This document shows positions 35,346 through 44,187 of a stretch of 64,000 nucleotides of DNA, in pieces. The notes beneath the pieces were generated by a model, which was not told the DNA's origin, searched no databases, and worked only from the letters and a program-made list of their open reading frames with translations. A program made the translations under genes and the position numbers. Origin of the DNA: JANQPX01 sp039197065. Its GTDB lineage: Bacteria > Pseudomonadota > Alphaproteobacteria > Geminicoccales > Geminicoccaceae. How positions within the stretch are numbered: position 1 is the stretch's first letter; each line of letters opens with the position of its first letter. The stretch spans positions 1 to 64,000 of the forward strand of contig JBCCUL010000022.1 of NCBI GenBank assembly GCA_039197065.1, in the 5' to 3' direction.

Positions 35346-37532
35346 TCAAAACCCGATGAGGGACGTTTCGCCCCCGACTTCGCCGAGGTTCTGGAACGTC
35401 AGCCTGAGAGAGATCGTGGTGCCGTCGCCAGCGTCACGGTCCTTGGTAAACTGCTGTTCGACGCCACCGATCAAAACCAAGCAAGGATGTCGATAGATGA
35501 GGCCGAAAGTGTTGGCAACCGTGCTGTCGGCTCTGAGATCCCTTCTTGTCTGCGCACGCACGGTGACGCCGCCGCCGAGACCGAGCTGCAGGCCTGCGGT
35601 GATTTCCTCGCGTTTCCTGAACTCCTCGTCGGAGACCGACGGGTCGTCTTCCAGGGATAGATAGTTGACGTCGAGGCGAAGTCGAGAGGGGCCGAGACTT
35701 GCGCGCACTTCATTGCGCACCGGCGCAAAGGTGTCGCGATCGAGACGGAAGCGGTAGCGGCCGCTGAACCAATTGGCCGGCCGGACTTCGACGCGCCCGA
35801 CATAGTCGGTGAAGCGGCCGTCCAATCCGGTGTCGGCATCGAACTGATCGTCCTTTTGGAAACGCCAGCTTTGACCGAAGAGCGCGTTCACGGTCTCGCC
35901 GGTTTCGCCGATGCCGGCGAAGCGAAGCCCGTAACTGACGCGCGAGCCCTCCTCCACCCGATCGAGGCCGGGGAAACGGCTTTCCTCGAAGAGATTGGTG
36001 TCGTCGAACTCCAGATCGAGGCTGTCTTCGTTCGGAATGTCGTCGTCGTTCAGGCCATTGGGCGCGAGCGCCAGGCTGGCGATCGGCTCGATCACCGGGG
36101 TGAGGCCGAAGCTGTCGCCGATCCAGGGCCAGCGCCAGTCGAGCGTCGCCCTGGGGATGAGCCGGCTCTCCGTGCGTCTGCCGCCGTCTTCCAGCGTGTC
36201 GGGATCGCCATCCAGGTCGTAATAGTCGCCTCGAAGACTGAGCGTCAGCTTGTACTCGTCGCCAAGCGGACCAAGCCAGGGCAGCCTCCAGCCACCGGTG
36301 GTCGAAAAGCGTCTGGTATCCAGGCCGTCGGTTCGGGTAAGGGCGAGAAAATTGCTGTCCAGAAAGAAGCGTGAGCCCCAGAGCATCGGGTCGCTCGACA
36401 TTTCGAGATCGAGCAACGGCAGAACGACCGGGATCAGGCCTTGATCGTCGGTCTCGCGCAGGCCCTGAAAGCCGTAGCTGTTGGCGGCGAAATAGTTTCG
36501 TCCCTGGATCTTCTCGATGAAGAGGCGGTTTTCCAGGATATCGAGATCGCTGAAGTCGTAGCGCTCCAGATAGGTGTCGTCAGAAGCGAGCGACAGGTCA
36601 TAGCCCCAGCTCCAGCCGCCGCCGAGCGCAAAGTCGCCATCGCCGACCACATGACCGCGAAATTCGTCGCGGCTCGCTTCGTCGTTATTGCTGCGTTCCG
36701 CCTCGCTGCCGCGGGTGATGCTGGCGCCGAGATCGTAGCGGCCGTTCCTTAGACGGTGGCGAAACTCGCCGGCGAGAACGACGCCTTCCTCGGAGGTGAA
36801 AATCGGCGCCAGGGTGGCGTCATAGTGGGGAGTAAGGGCGAAGTAATAGGGCGTTTCGAGCGTAAAGCCGAGTTCGGTATCGGTGCCGATCGAGGGTGAC
36901 AAGAAGCCGGACCGGCGTTTCACGCTCGGATCCGGATGGGCGAAATAAGGGGTGTAGAGCACCGGCACGCCGTAGAGCTCGAAAAAGGCGTGGTTGTAGG
37001 TGACGTCCTTGGCCTCCTGGTCATGGGTGACCTTGGAGGCGCTGATCTGCCAGAGCGGCGGGCTGTCGCTCTCCTCGCAAAGCGGACAGGGTGAGTAGAC
37101 CGCCTGATCCATCTCGGTGCGGGTGCCGTCGATGCGCTTGGCCGATGTTGCGGCGAGACGCGAATCCGTGTCGAGCCGGGCGCGCAGCTCCTCAATGATC
37201 CCGTCCTTCATGTCGCCGCTCACCGACATCAGCTCGGCATAGATGGCCTCGCCGCCGGGCTCCAGCAGGGTGACGTTGCCGATTGCCTCGATCCGATCCT
37301 CAGCCTGATAGTAACGGACCCGATCAGCGAGCAGCCGTCGATTGCCGCGGGCAATCTCGACGTCGCCCTCGGCAGTGACGATCTGGCGTGGCTCGTCGAC
37401 CTTCACATCATCGGCAAGCAAGAGGACTGGACCCTCGCTGGCCTCAACCGTCTGGGCAAGGGCGATGTCCGCCGACAGGGTGGTGATCGTCACCAGGAGC
37501 AAAATGGCGAGATGGCGTGCGGCGGCGATCAT
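35346..37532 (-). CDS. lptD: LPS-assembly protein LptD
   Basis: 728 residues. A signal peptide (cleavage near ALA-QTV, residue 27) is followed by the OstA-like N-terminal beta-jellyroll (LLADDVKVDEPRQIVTAEGDVEIARGN, in parts) and the long C-terminal beta-barrel domain (YYFALTPHYDATLAPIF, YRHPCLVLIGGVEQQF). It inserts LPS into the outer leaflet with LptE. A Cys pair lies at about 155-158 (CPLC) and another Cys lies near the C-terminus. It precedes surA in the same direction and follows lptF-lptG. Confidence 0.92.
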   Translation of the reverse strand: MIAAARHLAILLLVTITTLSADIALAQTVEASEGPVLLLADDVKVDEPRQIVTAEGDVEIARGNRRLLADRVRYYQAEDRIEAIGNVTLLEPGGEAIYAELMSVSGDMKDGIIEELRARLDTDSRLAATSAKRIDGTRTEMDQAVYSPCPLCEESDSPPLWQISASKVTHDQEAKDVTYNHAFFELYGVPVLYTPYFAHPDPSVKRRSGFLSPSIGTDTELGFTLETPYYFALTPHYDATLAPIFTSEEGVVLAGEFRHRLRNGRYDLGASITRGSEAERSNNDEASRDEFRGHVVGDGDFALGGGWSWGYDLSLASDDTYLERYDFSDLDILENRLFIEKIQGRNYFAANSYGFQGLRETDDQGLIPVVLPLLDLEMSSDPMLWGSRFFLDSNFLALTRTDGLDTRRFSTTGGWRLPWLGPLGDEYKLTLSLRGDYYDLDGDPDTLEDGGRRTESRLIPRATLDWRWPWIGDSFGLTPVIEPIASLALAPNGLNDDDIPNEDSLDLEFDDTNLFEESRFPGLDRVEEGSRVSYGLRFAGIGETGETVNALFGQSWRFQKDDQFDADTGLDGRFTDYVGRVEVRPANWFSGRYRFRLDRDTFAPVRNEVRASLGPSRLRLDVNYLSLEDDPSVSDEEFRKREEITAGLQLGLGGGVTVRAQTRRDLRADSTVANTFGLIYRHPCLVLIGGVEQQFTKDRDAGDGTTISLRLTFQNLGEVGGETSLIGF

Positions 37533-37580
37533 CGGTTCCCTTGCGGCATCGCGGTCATTTGCGCCGATCGATCCTGTCGC

Positions 37581-38750
37581 TCAGCCATCTTCCAAGTGGA
37601 GCAGCGTGGTTGCTCCCAGGAGGATCGCGATACCGGCCGGCGTCCAGGCCGCCATCGCCGGCGGTAATCGGCCGGAGAGGCCGAGCGCAAAAATCACGTC
37701 CGACAGAATGTAGAAAGCAAAGCCGGTAATCAACCCACCCGCGACGAGAATTCCGGTCCCGCCCTTGCGCACCAGCCGAAGCGAGAAGGAGATGCCGATC
37801 ATCAGCATGGCGGCCAGAAGGAAGGGCAACGCCAGAAGGCGATGCCAGTAAAGGCGATGTTCGGTCGCCGAAAAGCCGACGGCTTCCAGATTCTCAATGA
37901 AGCCCGGAAGATCCCAGAACGATGTCGTTTCCGGGGCTTCGAAATTGTCCTTGATCCGATCCGGCGTGAGGTCGGTCGGGATGTTCATGGTGCGAAGCGT
38001 CTCGCTGCTGCCGTCGGGAAATGAATGCAGCGGTCTGACCATGACCCAGTTGCCCGGCTCCAAGCGGGCCGCCGCCGCATCGGCGCGCGCGCTGAACCGC
38101 GTCTCGCCGTCGTAGAAAAAGACGGTGACGGCGGTGAGTGTCGGCGGGTTGCGCTTCATCTGACGGGCATGCAGGAGGAGTTCGCCGTCGCCATGGGGCT
38201 GACGCAGCCAGAGGCCGCCCTGGGAAACGGCCACCATCGAAGCGCGGTGCGAGAAATACACGCGCTCCATCGTCTCATATTTGGCGACGAGCACGGCGCC
38301 GATCGGATTGAAGACCATCACCGTGAGGCCGCCGAGCGTCAGGACGACGGCAAGGGCCGGCGTCAGAAACTGCCAGACCGAAACGCCGATCGCGCGCGCC
38401 GCGATTAGTTCGTGGCTGCGGGTGAGGCGCTGAAAGCTGAACATCACGCCGAATAGGACGGCAAAGGGCAAAAGCTGCTGCAGGAAGAATGGCAGATGCA
38501 GCCAGGCCATGGTGAACACCACGCCGAATGTCGCATCGGGCCTGCTGCCGGCGCGTCTCAGAAGCTCGATCAGATCGACCACGACGGCGATCGTGGCGAG
38601 CGCCACAACGGCGATCATGACGCCGATCAGCACCTGCTTGGCGATGTAGACCGAAAGCGTCGCGGACAGCCGGATCGTTTTCGGCGGCGGGCCGTGGGTC
38701 ACCGGCGCCGGGCCGAGATCGCGGGCGCCCATGTCGGTTATATCCGTCAT
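37581..38750 (-). CDS. lptG: LPS export ABC permease LptG
   Basis: 389 residues of the YjgP/YjgQ family. TM1 lies in TLSVYIAKQVLIGVMIAVVAL, then FLQQLLPFAVLFGVMFSF, a periplasmic beta-jellyroll in the middle third, and C-terminal TMs (LALPFLLAAMLMIGISFSLRLVRKGGTG, in parts). LptG and LptF form the transmembrane part of the LptB2FG extractor that feeds LPS to LptC. Its start overlaps the lptF stop by 4 bp. Confidence 0.9.
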   Translation of the reverse strand: MTDITDMGARDLGPAPVTHGPPPKTIRLSATLSVYIAKQVLIGVMIAVVALATIAVVVDLIELLRRAGSRPDATFGVVFTMAWLHLPFFLQQLLPFAVLFGVMFSFQRLTRSHELIAARAIGVSVWQFLTPALAVVLTLGGLTVMVFNPIGAVLVAKYETMERVYFSHRASMVAVSQGGLWLRQPHGDGELLLHARQMKRNPPTLTAVTVFFYDGETRFSARADAAAARLEPGNWVMVRPLHSFPDGSSETLRTMNIPTDLTPDRIKDNFEAPETTSFWDLPGFIENLEAVGFSATEHRLYWHRLLALPFLLAAMLMIGISFSLRLVRKGGTGILVAGGLITGFAFYILSDVIFALGLSGRLPPAMAAWTPAGIAILLGATTLLHLEDG

Positions 38751-39877
38751 GCCGGACGGAGTTCGCCTGTCGGACCCTGCAGCCGAAGCGGTTTGCTGGC
38801 AAGGAGAAGGACCGAGCAGATCACGATGGGCAGGAGCGGCACCAGATAGAGGAGCGGCACGAGGAAGGGCGTGCGCTCGGCGACGCTGGATGCCGCGGTG
38901 CTCAGCGCCTGCACCAGGATGACGATGATCACCGCCATGAGCATGCCGCGCCAGGGTCCCTGACGGTCGTGTTTTCGGGTCAGGAGAATGGTGATGCCGA
39001 CCAGCGCGAACACGAACGCGTTCAACGGCCAGGTCAGGCGTTTGTGGCCTTCGGTCATCCTCTCCTGACGCTGCTCCTCGCTCAGGCCCTCCTCGGTCGG
39101 GTTGAACAATTCGTGGATGAAGAGTTCCTTCGGCTTTCGATTGCGATCTCCTGGCGGCTCCGCGGTCGCGGTGAGATCGAGCGTGTAGCTGTCGAAATGC
39201 AGAACCGAGAGTTCGCGTGAATTCTGGTCGGTGAGATCGACCTCCTGGCGATTGCCTTTTTCCAGAATGAACAGCGGGCCGTTTTCGCCCTGAACCAGCA
39301 CGCCCTGCTCGGCCATCATGGTGACCGGCAGGTCTTTCACCCGTTCGTCATGAACCACGATCCCGGCGAGATCGCCCTCCTCGGTGCTCTCCCGCACATA
39401 GACCGTGACATGGGGGATCGGCGCGTTGAAGACGCCGGGCTGCAGCAGCAGATGGGAAAAGTCGCGGCTCACTTCATACTGCAGATCCTTGAAGCTGCGA
39501 AACGCGGCCGGCATGGCGTAGAGGCTGTTGACGTAGCCGATGCCGGTGACGATCAGCGCCAGGATCAAGCCGGGTATGGCGAGCTGCAGATTGCTGAGAC
39601 CCACGGCCTGCATCACCACCAGCTCACTCTCGGTGGTCAGACGGTGATAGGCGAAAAGAACCCCGCAAAACAGCGCGAACGGCATGATCACCAGCAGCAG
39701 CGAAGGGAAAAGCAGCGCCGTGAGATAAAGAAAGGTTGTGAGCGGCAACCCTTTGTTGACGATAAGGTCGACAAAGCGCAGAGATTGTGACAACCAGACG
39801 GCGCCGGAGAACGCCAAAGTAGCGATCAGCGCCGGCAGGATGAGCTGCCAGATAAGATATCTGAGATAGATTTTCAT
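38747..39877 (-). CDS. lptF: LPS export ABC permease LptF
   Basis: 376 residues of the same family as LptG. TM1 lies in LIWQLILPALIATLAFSGAVWL, then LLLVIMPFALFCGVLFAYHRL, a periplasmic jellyroll (about 120-260) and the C-terminal TMs (WPLNAFVFALVGITILLTRK). It is first in lptF-lptG-lptD-surA-rsmA on the minus strand and divergent from pepA. The paralogue assignment (F before G) follows gene order. Confidence 0.9.
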   Translation of the reverse strand: MKIYLRYLIWQLILPALIATLAFSGAVWLSQSLRFVDLIVNKGLPLTTFLYLTALLFPSLLLVIMPFALFCGVLFAYHRLTTESELVVMQAVGLSNLQLAIPGLILALIVTGIGYVNSLYAMPAAFRSFKDLQYEVSRDFSHLLLQPGVFNAPIPHVTVYVRESTEEGDLAGIVVHDERVKDLPVTMMAEQGVLVQGENGPLFILEKGNRQEVDLTDQNSRELSVLHFDSYTLDLTATAEPPGDRNRKPKELFIHELFNPTEEGLSEEQRQERMTEGHKRLTWPLNAFVFALVGITILLTRKHDRQGPWRGMLMAVIIVILVQALSTAASSVAERTPFLVPLLYLVPLLPIVICSVLLLASKPLRLQGPTGELRPA

Positions 39878-39991
39878 CGGCGGTCATCATACAGAGACGA
39901 GATCAACAAGCCATAAGGCAAATTGAGCGCCCCTGTCATGTGCCTGGAACATCGACAGAACGACGGAAATGCGGATAGGAGCCGCCGAACA

Positions 39992-41500
39992 ATGAAAACA
40001 GAATTCGCCCCACGCGACGTCCTCACGGAAAGCGGTACCCTCGTGCTTGTCGCCACCGCCGACGGTAAGCTCGGCAAGGTGGCCGACGGCATCGATCAAC
40101 GCACATCGGGCGCCATCAAGCGCGCCATCGAGCTTGCCGGCGACAAGTTCAAGCGTGGCTCGGTCGATCTGGTCTGTCCAAGCGGCGTCGAATGGGATCG
40201 GATTGTGGTCTTCGCAATCGACGACCCGGCGGACTGCCGAACGCTTGATCTCGAGACCCTTGGCGGGCGGATGGCGGTCAAGCTGAACGCGCTTGGCGTG
40301 AAATCGGCCCATGCCGTGGTCGAGGCGTCGGACGGCCTGGACGCGAGCGATCTCGATATGGCGATAGCGCTCGCCTCGGGCATGCGGCTCCGCAATTACC
40401 GTTTCGACAAATATCGGACCGCTTCGGAGGAGGATGAAGAAATCCAGTCGCGCGGCGTCCAGGATATCACCTTCCATCTCGCCTCTGCGGACGCGGCGAG
40501 CGAACGCTGGGCGAGCCATGCCGCGATCGCAGCCGGCGTCGAACATGGACGCAACCTGGTGGCCGAGCCCGCCAACGTGCTGTACCCCGCCACCTTCGCC
40601 GAGGAATGCCGGCAGATGGGGAACGAGGTCGGCCTCGAGGTCGAGGTGCTGAATCAGGCCGAGCTTGAAAAGCTCGGCATGGGCGCCCTGCTCGGCGTCG
40701 CTCAGGGCAGCGTGCGCGAAGCTTATGTCGTCGTCATGAACTGGAAGGGCGGGGCCGAGGGCGAGCCGCCGGTGGCGCTGATCGGCAAGGGCGTGTGCTT
40801 CGATACCGGCGGCATCTCGCTCAAGCCTTCGGGCGGCATGGAAGACATGAAGTGGGACATGGGCGGCGCGGGCGCCGTGTTCGGCGCGATGAAGGCGATC
40901 GCCGGCCGCAAGGCAAGCACGAATGTCGTCGGCGTGCTCGGTCTCGTCGAGAACATGCCGGGCGGCAATGCGCAGCGGCCTGGCGACGTGGTCACCGCCA
41001 TGTCGGGCACGACGATCGAGGTGATCAACACCGACGCCGAAGGCCGCCTCGTGCTCGCGGATGTCCTGCACTACACCAAGGAACGCTTCCAGCCGAAGGT
41101 GATGGTCGACCTCGCCACGCTGACCGGTGCGGTCATCGTGGCCCTTGGCCATGAGCAGGCCGGCGTGTTCGCGAGCGACGATTCGCTCGCCGAACAGCTG
41201 ACCGCCGCCGGCGAGACGGTGGGCGATCGGGTCTGGCGTCTGCCCATGGACGGCAACTATGCCAAGCACATCAAGTCAGAGATCGCGGATATCAAGAACA
41301 CCGGTCGCGCCCGCGAAGCCGGCGCCACCGCCGGCGCCGTCTTCCTACAGCATTTCGTCGGCGACATCCCCTGGGCGCATATCGACATCGCCGGCGTCGC
41401 CTGGTCCAAGCGCGACCTGCCGCTCGCCGGCAAAGGCGCCACCGGCTTCGGCGTCCGCCTCCTGGATCGCTACATCGCCGACAACCACGAGGTGGTGTGA
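39992..41500 (+). CDS. pepA: Cytosol (leucyl) aminopeptidase PepA
   Basis: About 502 residues from ATG 39992, which has AGGAG 11 bases upstream; the frame is open to 39923. The M17 signature NTDAEGRLVLADVLHY and the metal region GKGVCFDTGGISLKPSGGMEDMKWDMGGA (in parts) carry the two-zinc site. It trims N-terminal residues from peptides in the cytosol and in some bacteria also binds DNA. Divergent from lptF, a common arrangement. The stop TGA lies inside a palindromic repeat (GTGGTGTGACCAC). Confidence 0.95.
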   Translation: MKTEFAPRDVLTESGTLVLVATADGKLGKVADGIDQRTSGAIKRAIELAGDKFKRGSVDLVCPSGVEWDRIVVFAIDDPADCRTLDLETLGGRMAVKLNALGVKSAHAVVEASDGLDASDLDMAIALASGMRLRNYRFDKYRTASEEDEEIQSRGVQDITFHLASADAASERWASHAAIAAGVEHGRNLVAEPANVLYPATFAEECRQMGNEVGLEVEVLNQAELEKLGMGALLGVAQGSVREAYVVVMNWKGGAEGEPPVALIGKGVCFDTGGISLKPSGGMEDMKWDMGGAGAVFGAMKAIAGRKASTNVVGVLGLVENMPGGNAQRPGDVVTAMSGTTIEVINTDAEGRLVLADVLHYTKERFQPKVMVDLATLTGAVIVALGHEQAGVFASDDSLAEQLTAAGETVGDRVWRLPMDGNYAKHIKSEIADIKNTGRAREAGATAGAVFLQHFVGDIPWAHIDIAGVAWSKRDLPLAGKGATGFGVRLLDRYIADNHEVV

Positions 41501-41700
41501 CCACCTCATGGACTTGGGCGGCGCTGTCGCCGAACGTGTTTTCGCCTTGGTGGGTATGCCGGCAGGTGGCGTGGCTGCCTATTGAGGCGGGTGCGTTGTC
41601 GCTGAACGCGTTCCTGCTTTGAGGGGTGGCTTGGCCACTTCATGGACTTGGGCGGCGTTGTCGCCGAACGCGTTCTCGCCTTGGTGGGTATGCCGGCAGG
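41492..41700 (+). repeat. Direct repeat of a 75-bp unit with covarying hairpin, at the pepA stop
   Basis: Units at 41492-41566 and 41626-41700 share a near-identical 61-bp tail beginning TCATGGACTTGGGCGGCG and ending TGGGTATGCCGGCAGG. Each unit starts with a hairpin: GTGGT-GTG-ACCAC in the first, GTGGC-TTG-GCCAC in the second, a compensated T-A to C-G change. The first unit supplies the pepA stop codon. More degraded copies seem to continue to about 41815. Confidence 0.8.
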
Positions 41701-41930
41701 CGATTTGATCGATGGCGAAGCCGCCTTATCGAAAGGGCGACCTCGCCGCTGAACTCGGGCTCGCTCGGATGAGTATACCAGCGGTTGGTGTGATCGGTGA
41801 CGTGGTGGCCTCATAGGGGTGGGCTCGCAACTCGGTCAAATCGCCGGGGCCTCGCCGGCTTTCGATCATGTCTGCCGCCGTCTCGCCATCTTCATGGAAC
41901 GTTAACGCTCCCATGCGATACTGGCGATCC
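41701..41930. other. Spacer between pepA and holC, decayed repeats
   Basis: No gene is supported. The stretch holds degraded traces of the preceding repeat (for example GTGGTGGCCTCAT near 41801) and, at 41907-41930, a sequence similar (17 of 24 bases) to one arm of the palindrome that begins at 41931. Confidence 0.5.
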
Positions 41931-42008
41931 GGTCCATGCGACCCTGGGAATCCGTCCGCCCGCAGGAGTGTCTCGGGCGCGGCGCGGACTCCCAGGGTCG
42001 CATGGACC
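41931..42008. repeat. 78-bp dispersed palindrome, copy 2
   Basis: Arms at 41931-41954 and 41985-42008 match at 23 of 24 positions. Compared with copy 1 at 20741-20817, the arm reads GCGACCCTGG instead of GCGATCCTGG and the opposite arm changes to match, so the pair is compensated. The middle differs from copy 1 and can itself fold (CGCCCG...CGGGCG). Confidence 0.85.
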
Positions 42009-42150
42009 GGAAAACAATATGGTTGGGAACCGTTAAGAAAACGTTGCTTTGATGCTATGACGTTTAGGAAATTGCGGTTGATTGAGATCGGTTGCGGCGG
42101 CTTTCGATGTTCGGGCGGCTGTCGATGGGGCGCTGGAAACAACAGATGAC

Positions 42151-42163
42151 GTGGTCATACCAC
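42151..42163 (-). repeat. GTGGT-ATG-ACCAC hairpin in inverse orientation before holC
   Basis: Read on the minus strand this is GTGGTATGACCAC followed by GTCATCTGTTG and CCAGCGCC, very close to the tail after the sulfotransferase gene (ATCATTTGATG, CCAGCGCC). It is the one copy that lies upstream of a start codon rather than on a stop. Confidence 0.65.
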
Positions 42164-42164
42164 C

Positions 42165-42623
42165 TTGGCTGAGATCGGTTTTTATCACCTGACGAAAACG
42201 GCGTTGGAACCGGCGCTCGGTCAGCTGCTGACCAAGGTTCTGGAGAACGATAAGCGCGCCGTGGTGATGGCCTCCTCCGCCGAGCGGGTCGAGGCGCTGA
42301 CCAAGGGGCTCTGGACCTACAAGACTGACGGTTTCCTGCCCCATGGCTCCGCCAAGGACGGCCATGCGGAAAGGCAGCCGATCTATCTCACGGAAAAGCC
42401 CGATGTGCCGAATGGCGCCTCGGTGCTCGTCCTGGTCGACAACGCATCCGTCGATGCGGTGCCGGCCGGCATCGAGCGCGTGCTGATCATGTTCGACGGC
42501 CAGGATCAGGCCTCGCTCACCCACGCGCGCGAGAGCTGGAAGGCCTATCAGCAGAAGGGCGAGAAGCTGGTCTACTGGCAGCAGAACGAACGGGGCGGCT
42601 GGATCAAGGCGCGCGAGGCGTGA
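42165..42623 (+). CDS. holC: DNA polymerase III subunit chi
   Basis: 152 residues. IGFYHLTKTALEPALGQLLTKVLE and WTYKTDGFLPHGSAKDGHAERQPIYL match HolC, which links the clamp loader to single-strand binding protein at the replication fork. The start appears to be TTG 42165, the only start codon that gives the conserved N-terminal IGFYHL. pepA-holC adjacency is frequent in proteobacteria. The C-terminal RAWxKAREA-like end is present as GGWIKAREA. Confidence 0.88.
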   Translation: MAEIGFYHLTKTALEPALGQLLTKVLENDKRAVVMASSAERVEALTKGLWTYKTDGFLPHGSAKDGHAERQPIYLTEKPDVPNGASVLVLVDNASVDAVPAGIERVLIMFDGQDQASLTHARESWKAYQQKGEKLVYWQQNERGGWIKAREA

Positions 42624-42947
42624 GCAAGGGTCGCACGGGCATGGCATCGCTGGCCAATAGTGCAAGGGCCCGTTGACGGGCTGCTGGCAGCAACGGAGGC
42701 CGTCCGGCGATCATGCCGAAAACGTCGTTCAAAAGTCCCCCTCGGTCATGATCGCCTTTGAAGAACTGAAGACAGACATTCTGTCGAAAAGGGAGGGTTC
42801 CATCAGGACCAGAGCGTGAACGGAGCGTGCCGAAGATGAGCATGGGCATATCCAAGCGCAGTGTCAGGCACACAAGCTCAAGCTGTTGCCCAGGCGTGGT
42901 CCCTTTTTCGATCGGCGCATCGCAAGCGTGATGGGAAGACGCATATG
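42624..42947. other. Spacer after holC
   Basis: Nothing coding is supported. A perfect 6-bp hairpin, GCCCGT-TG-ACGGGC (near 42667-42680), lies about 45 bp after the holC stop and could aid termination, although no T-run follows. Confidence 0.4.
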
Positions 42948-43052
42948 CTAGAGCTTTTCCCGAACAGGTGGAACCACCTGTTCGACAAGGAAATGCGGCG
43001 AAACAATGAGATAGAGCGGATCCCGATCACGCCTGATCGGGATCCGCTCTAG
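42948..43052. repeat. RIME1-like intergenic mosaic element
   Basis: A 105-bp element bounded by CTAGAGC and GCTCTAG, made of two large palindromes: CGAACAGGTGG-AA with its mirror (11-bp arms) and a 17-bp perfect inverted repeat around a short CGCC centre (AGAGCGGATCCCGATCA and its mirror). Length, ends and two-palindrome layout match the RIME1 repeats of rhizobia. A 63-codon open frame across it is an artefact of the repeat. Confidence 0.75.
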
Positions 43053-43258
43053 GAACAAGACTACGCTTCAGGTCGCCTTGCAGCCGACCCAGGCGTCGTC
43101 TCTCGATCGAAGCCCCAAATCGCTCAGCGCTCTCTTCCTGCCCTGACCTTGACTACAACAGGATGCGATCGCTCGATTCATTTTGGGGCAACCCCTAAGG
43201 GGCCTGCAGAACTCTTCGTCGGCGTCGGACGCGACAGGCCTGGGCAGAAGGCCGTTTG
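43053..43258. other. Spacer downstream of the cyclase gene
   Basis: About 200 bp between the RIME1-like element and the cyclase stop. No gene, strong hairpin or repeat was seen. Confidence 0.35.
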
Positions 43259-44080
43259 TCAGACCAGCGCGATCAGACGGCAGGGGCCGCCGGTCCCGCC
43301 CTGGTGCTTGGGCGCGCCGACGATCAAGGTGGCGCCTGTCGCGGGCAACATGTCGAGATTGGCGATGTTCTCCAGCGCCCAGCGGTTGGCCGGCAACCAT
43401 GTGTAGTGGGTGATGAAATCACCGGATAGGCCGTAGTCGATCGAGAGCGTATCGACACCGATGCCCGCCACCTCGGCCTCTTCCAGCAGCATCTTTGCCG
43501 CCTCCACATGGAAGGCCGGGAAATGCATCTTCCCCTCGTCATCGGCGTTGCGAAACTCTAGAGAGCCCATCCGCCTTTGCCAGCCCGCATTTTGAACCAC
43601 ACAGGCTCCGCTCGGGATCGGCCCGTGCTCGGCGATCCAGGCGGTCAGATCGTCGGGCGTGACCTGCGCATCCGGATCGGCGTCCGCCTTCTCCCGGATA
43701 TCCACGACTGCCAATGGGCAGACCAGGGTCTCGACCGGCACTTCGTCGATTGAGGTGCCGCCGTCGGTAAAGTGCAGCGGCGCGTCGATATGGGTGCCGG
43801 TATGCTCGTTGACCCGCAGCGTCTTCAGATTGAAGCTGCTCTCAGCATAGGTGAATACATCCTCATCGAAGAACTGCTGTTCGCCGAAATAGGTCGGGAA
43901 GTCGTATGTCAGGGTGTAGGTGAGGTCGATGGCCTGGCTCGCCGCTTCCGCCAGCACGGGGCGCGATGTCATCGCGGCCGATGCCAGTATCGCCGCCCCG
44001 GCGGTCGCCGACCCGCGAAACAGATCGCGGCGGCCAAGCGCCTTTCCCTTGACATACTCCATAATGATCGGGTGGCACAT
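43259..44080 (-). CDS. Cyclase/kynurenine-formamidase-like hydrolase with Tat signal
   Basis: 273 residues from ATG 44080 (GGGAGA 9 bases upstream). A twin-arginine signal (GRRDLFRGSATAGAAILASA) predicts export of a folded, metal-loaded enzyme. The mature domain has the cyclase motif HTGTHIDAPLHF, whose histidines and aspartate bind divalent metal, plus ACVVQNAGWQRR and FHVEAAKMLLEE. Family members hydrolyse N-formylkynurenine or other amides; the substrate here is unknown. It lies downstream of the zinc-related operon, beyond a hairpin. Confidence 0.82.
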   Translation of the reverse strand: MCHPIIMEYVKGKALGRRDLFRGSATAGAAILASAAMTSRPVLAEAASQAIDLTYTLTYDFPTYFGEQQFFDEDVFTYAESSFNLKTLRVNEHTGTHIDAPLHFTDGGTSIDEVPVETLVCPLAVVDIREKADADPDAQVTPDDLTAWIAEHGPIPSGACVVQNAGWQRRMGSLEFRNADDEGKMHFPAFHVEAAKMLLEEAEVAGIGVDTLSIDYGLSGDFITHYTWLPANRWALENIANLDMLPATGATLIVGAPKHQGGTGGPCRLIALV

Positions 44081-44140
44081 CTGACGTCTCCCTGAAGGGC
44101 GGAACATGGGCCGCTCATCGCGCGGCTCTTCGAGGTTTGA

Positions 44141-44164
44141 CGGGCAGGCATCATCGCCTGCCCG
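44141..44164 (-). terminator. Strong hairpin after the alcohol dehydrogenase gene
   Basis: A perfect 9-bp stem, CGGGCAGGC, with a 6-base loop and its mirror GCCTGCCCG, lies 24 bp past the adh stop, before the cyclase gene. No T-run follows, so it may stabilise the 3' end or partly end the CobW-DUF1826-adh transcript. Confidence 0.5.
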
Positions 44165-44187
44165 CGTGCAGCAGCAAAAGTCCTCTG

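Noticed and set aside
39887..41269. 460-codon frame antisense to pepA
   Set aside because: A GC-skew shadow; PepA motifs on the other strand are unambiguous.
41492..41504. GTGGTGTGACCAC as a GntR/FadR-type operator
   Set aside because: It fits TGGTNTGACCA in form, but nearly all copies lie on stop codons rather than in promoters. Kept as an alternative explanation only.
42861..43052. 63-codon frame before the cyclase
   Set aside because: Over half lies in the RIME1-like repeat, whose palindromes create the frame.
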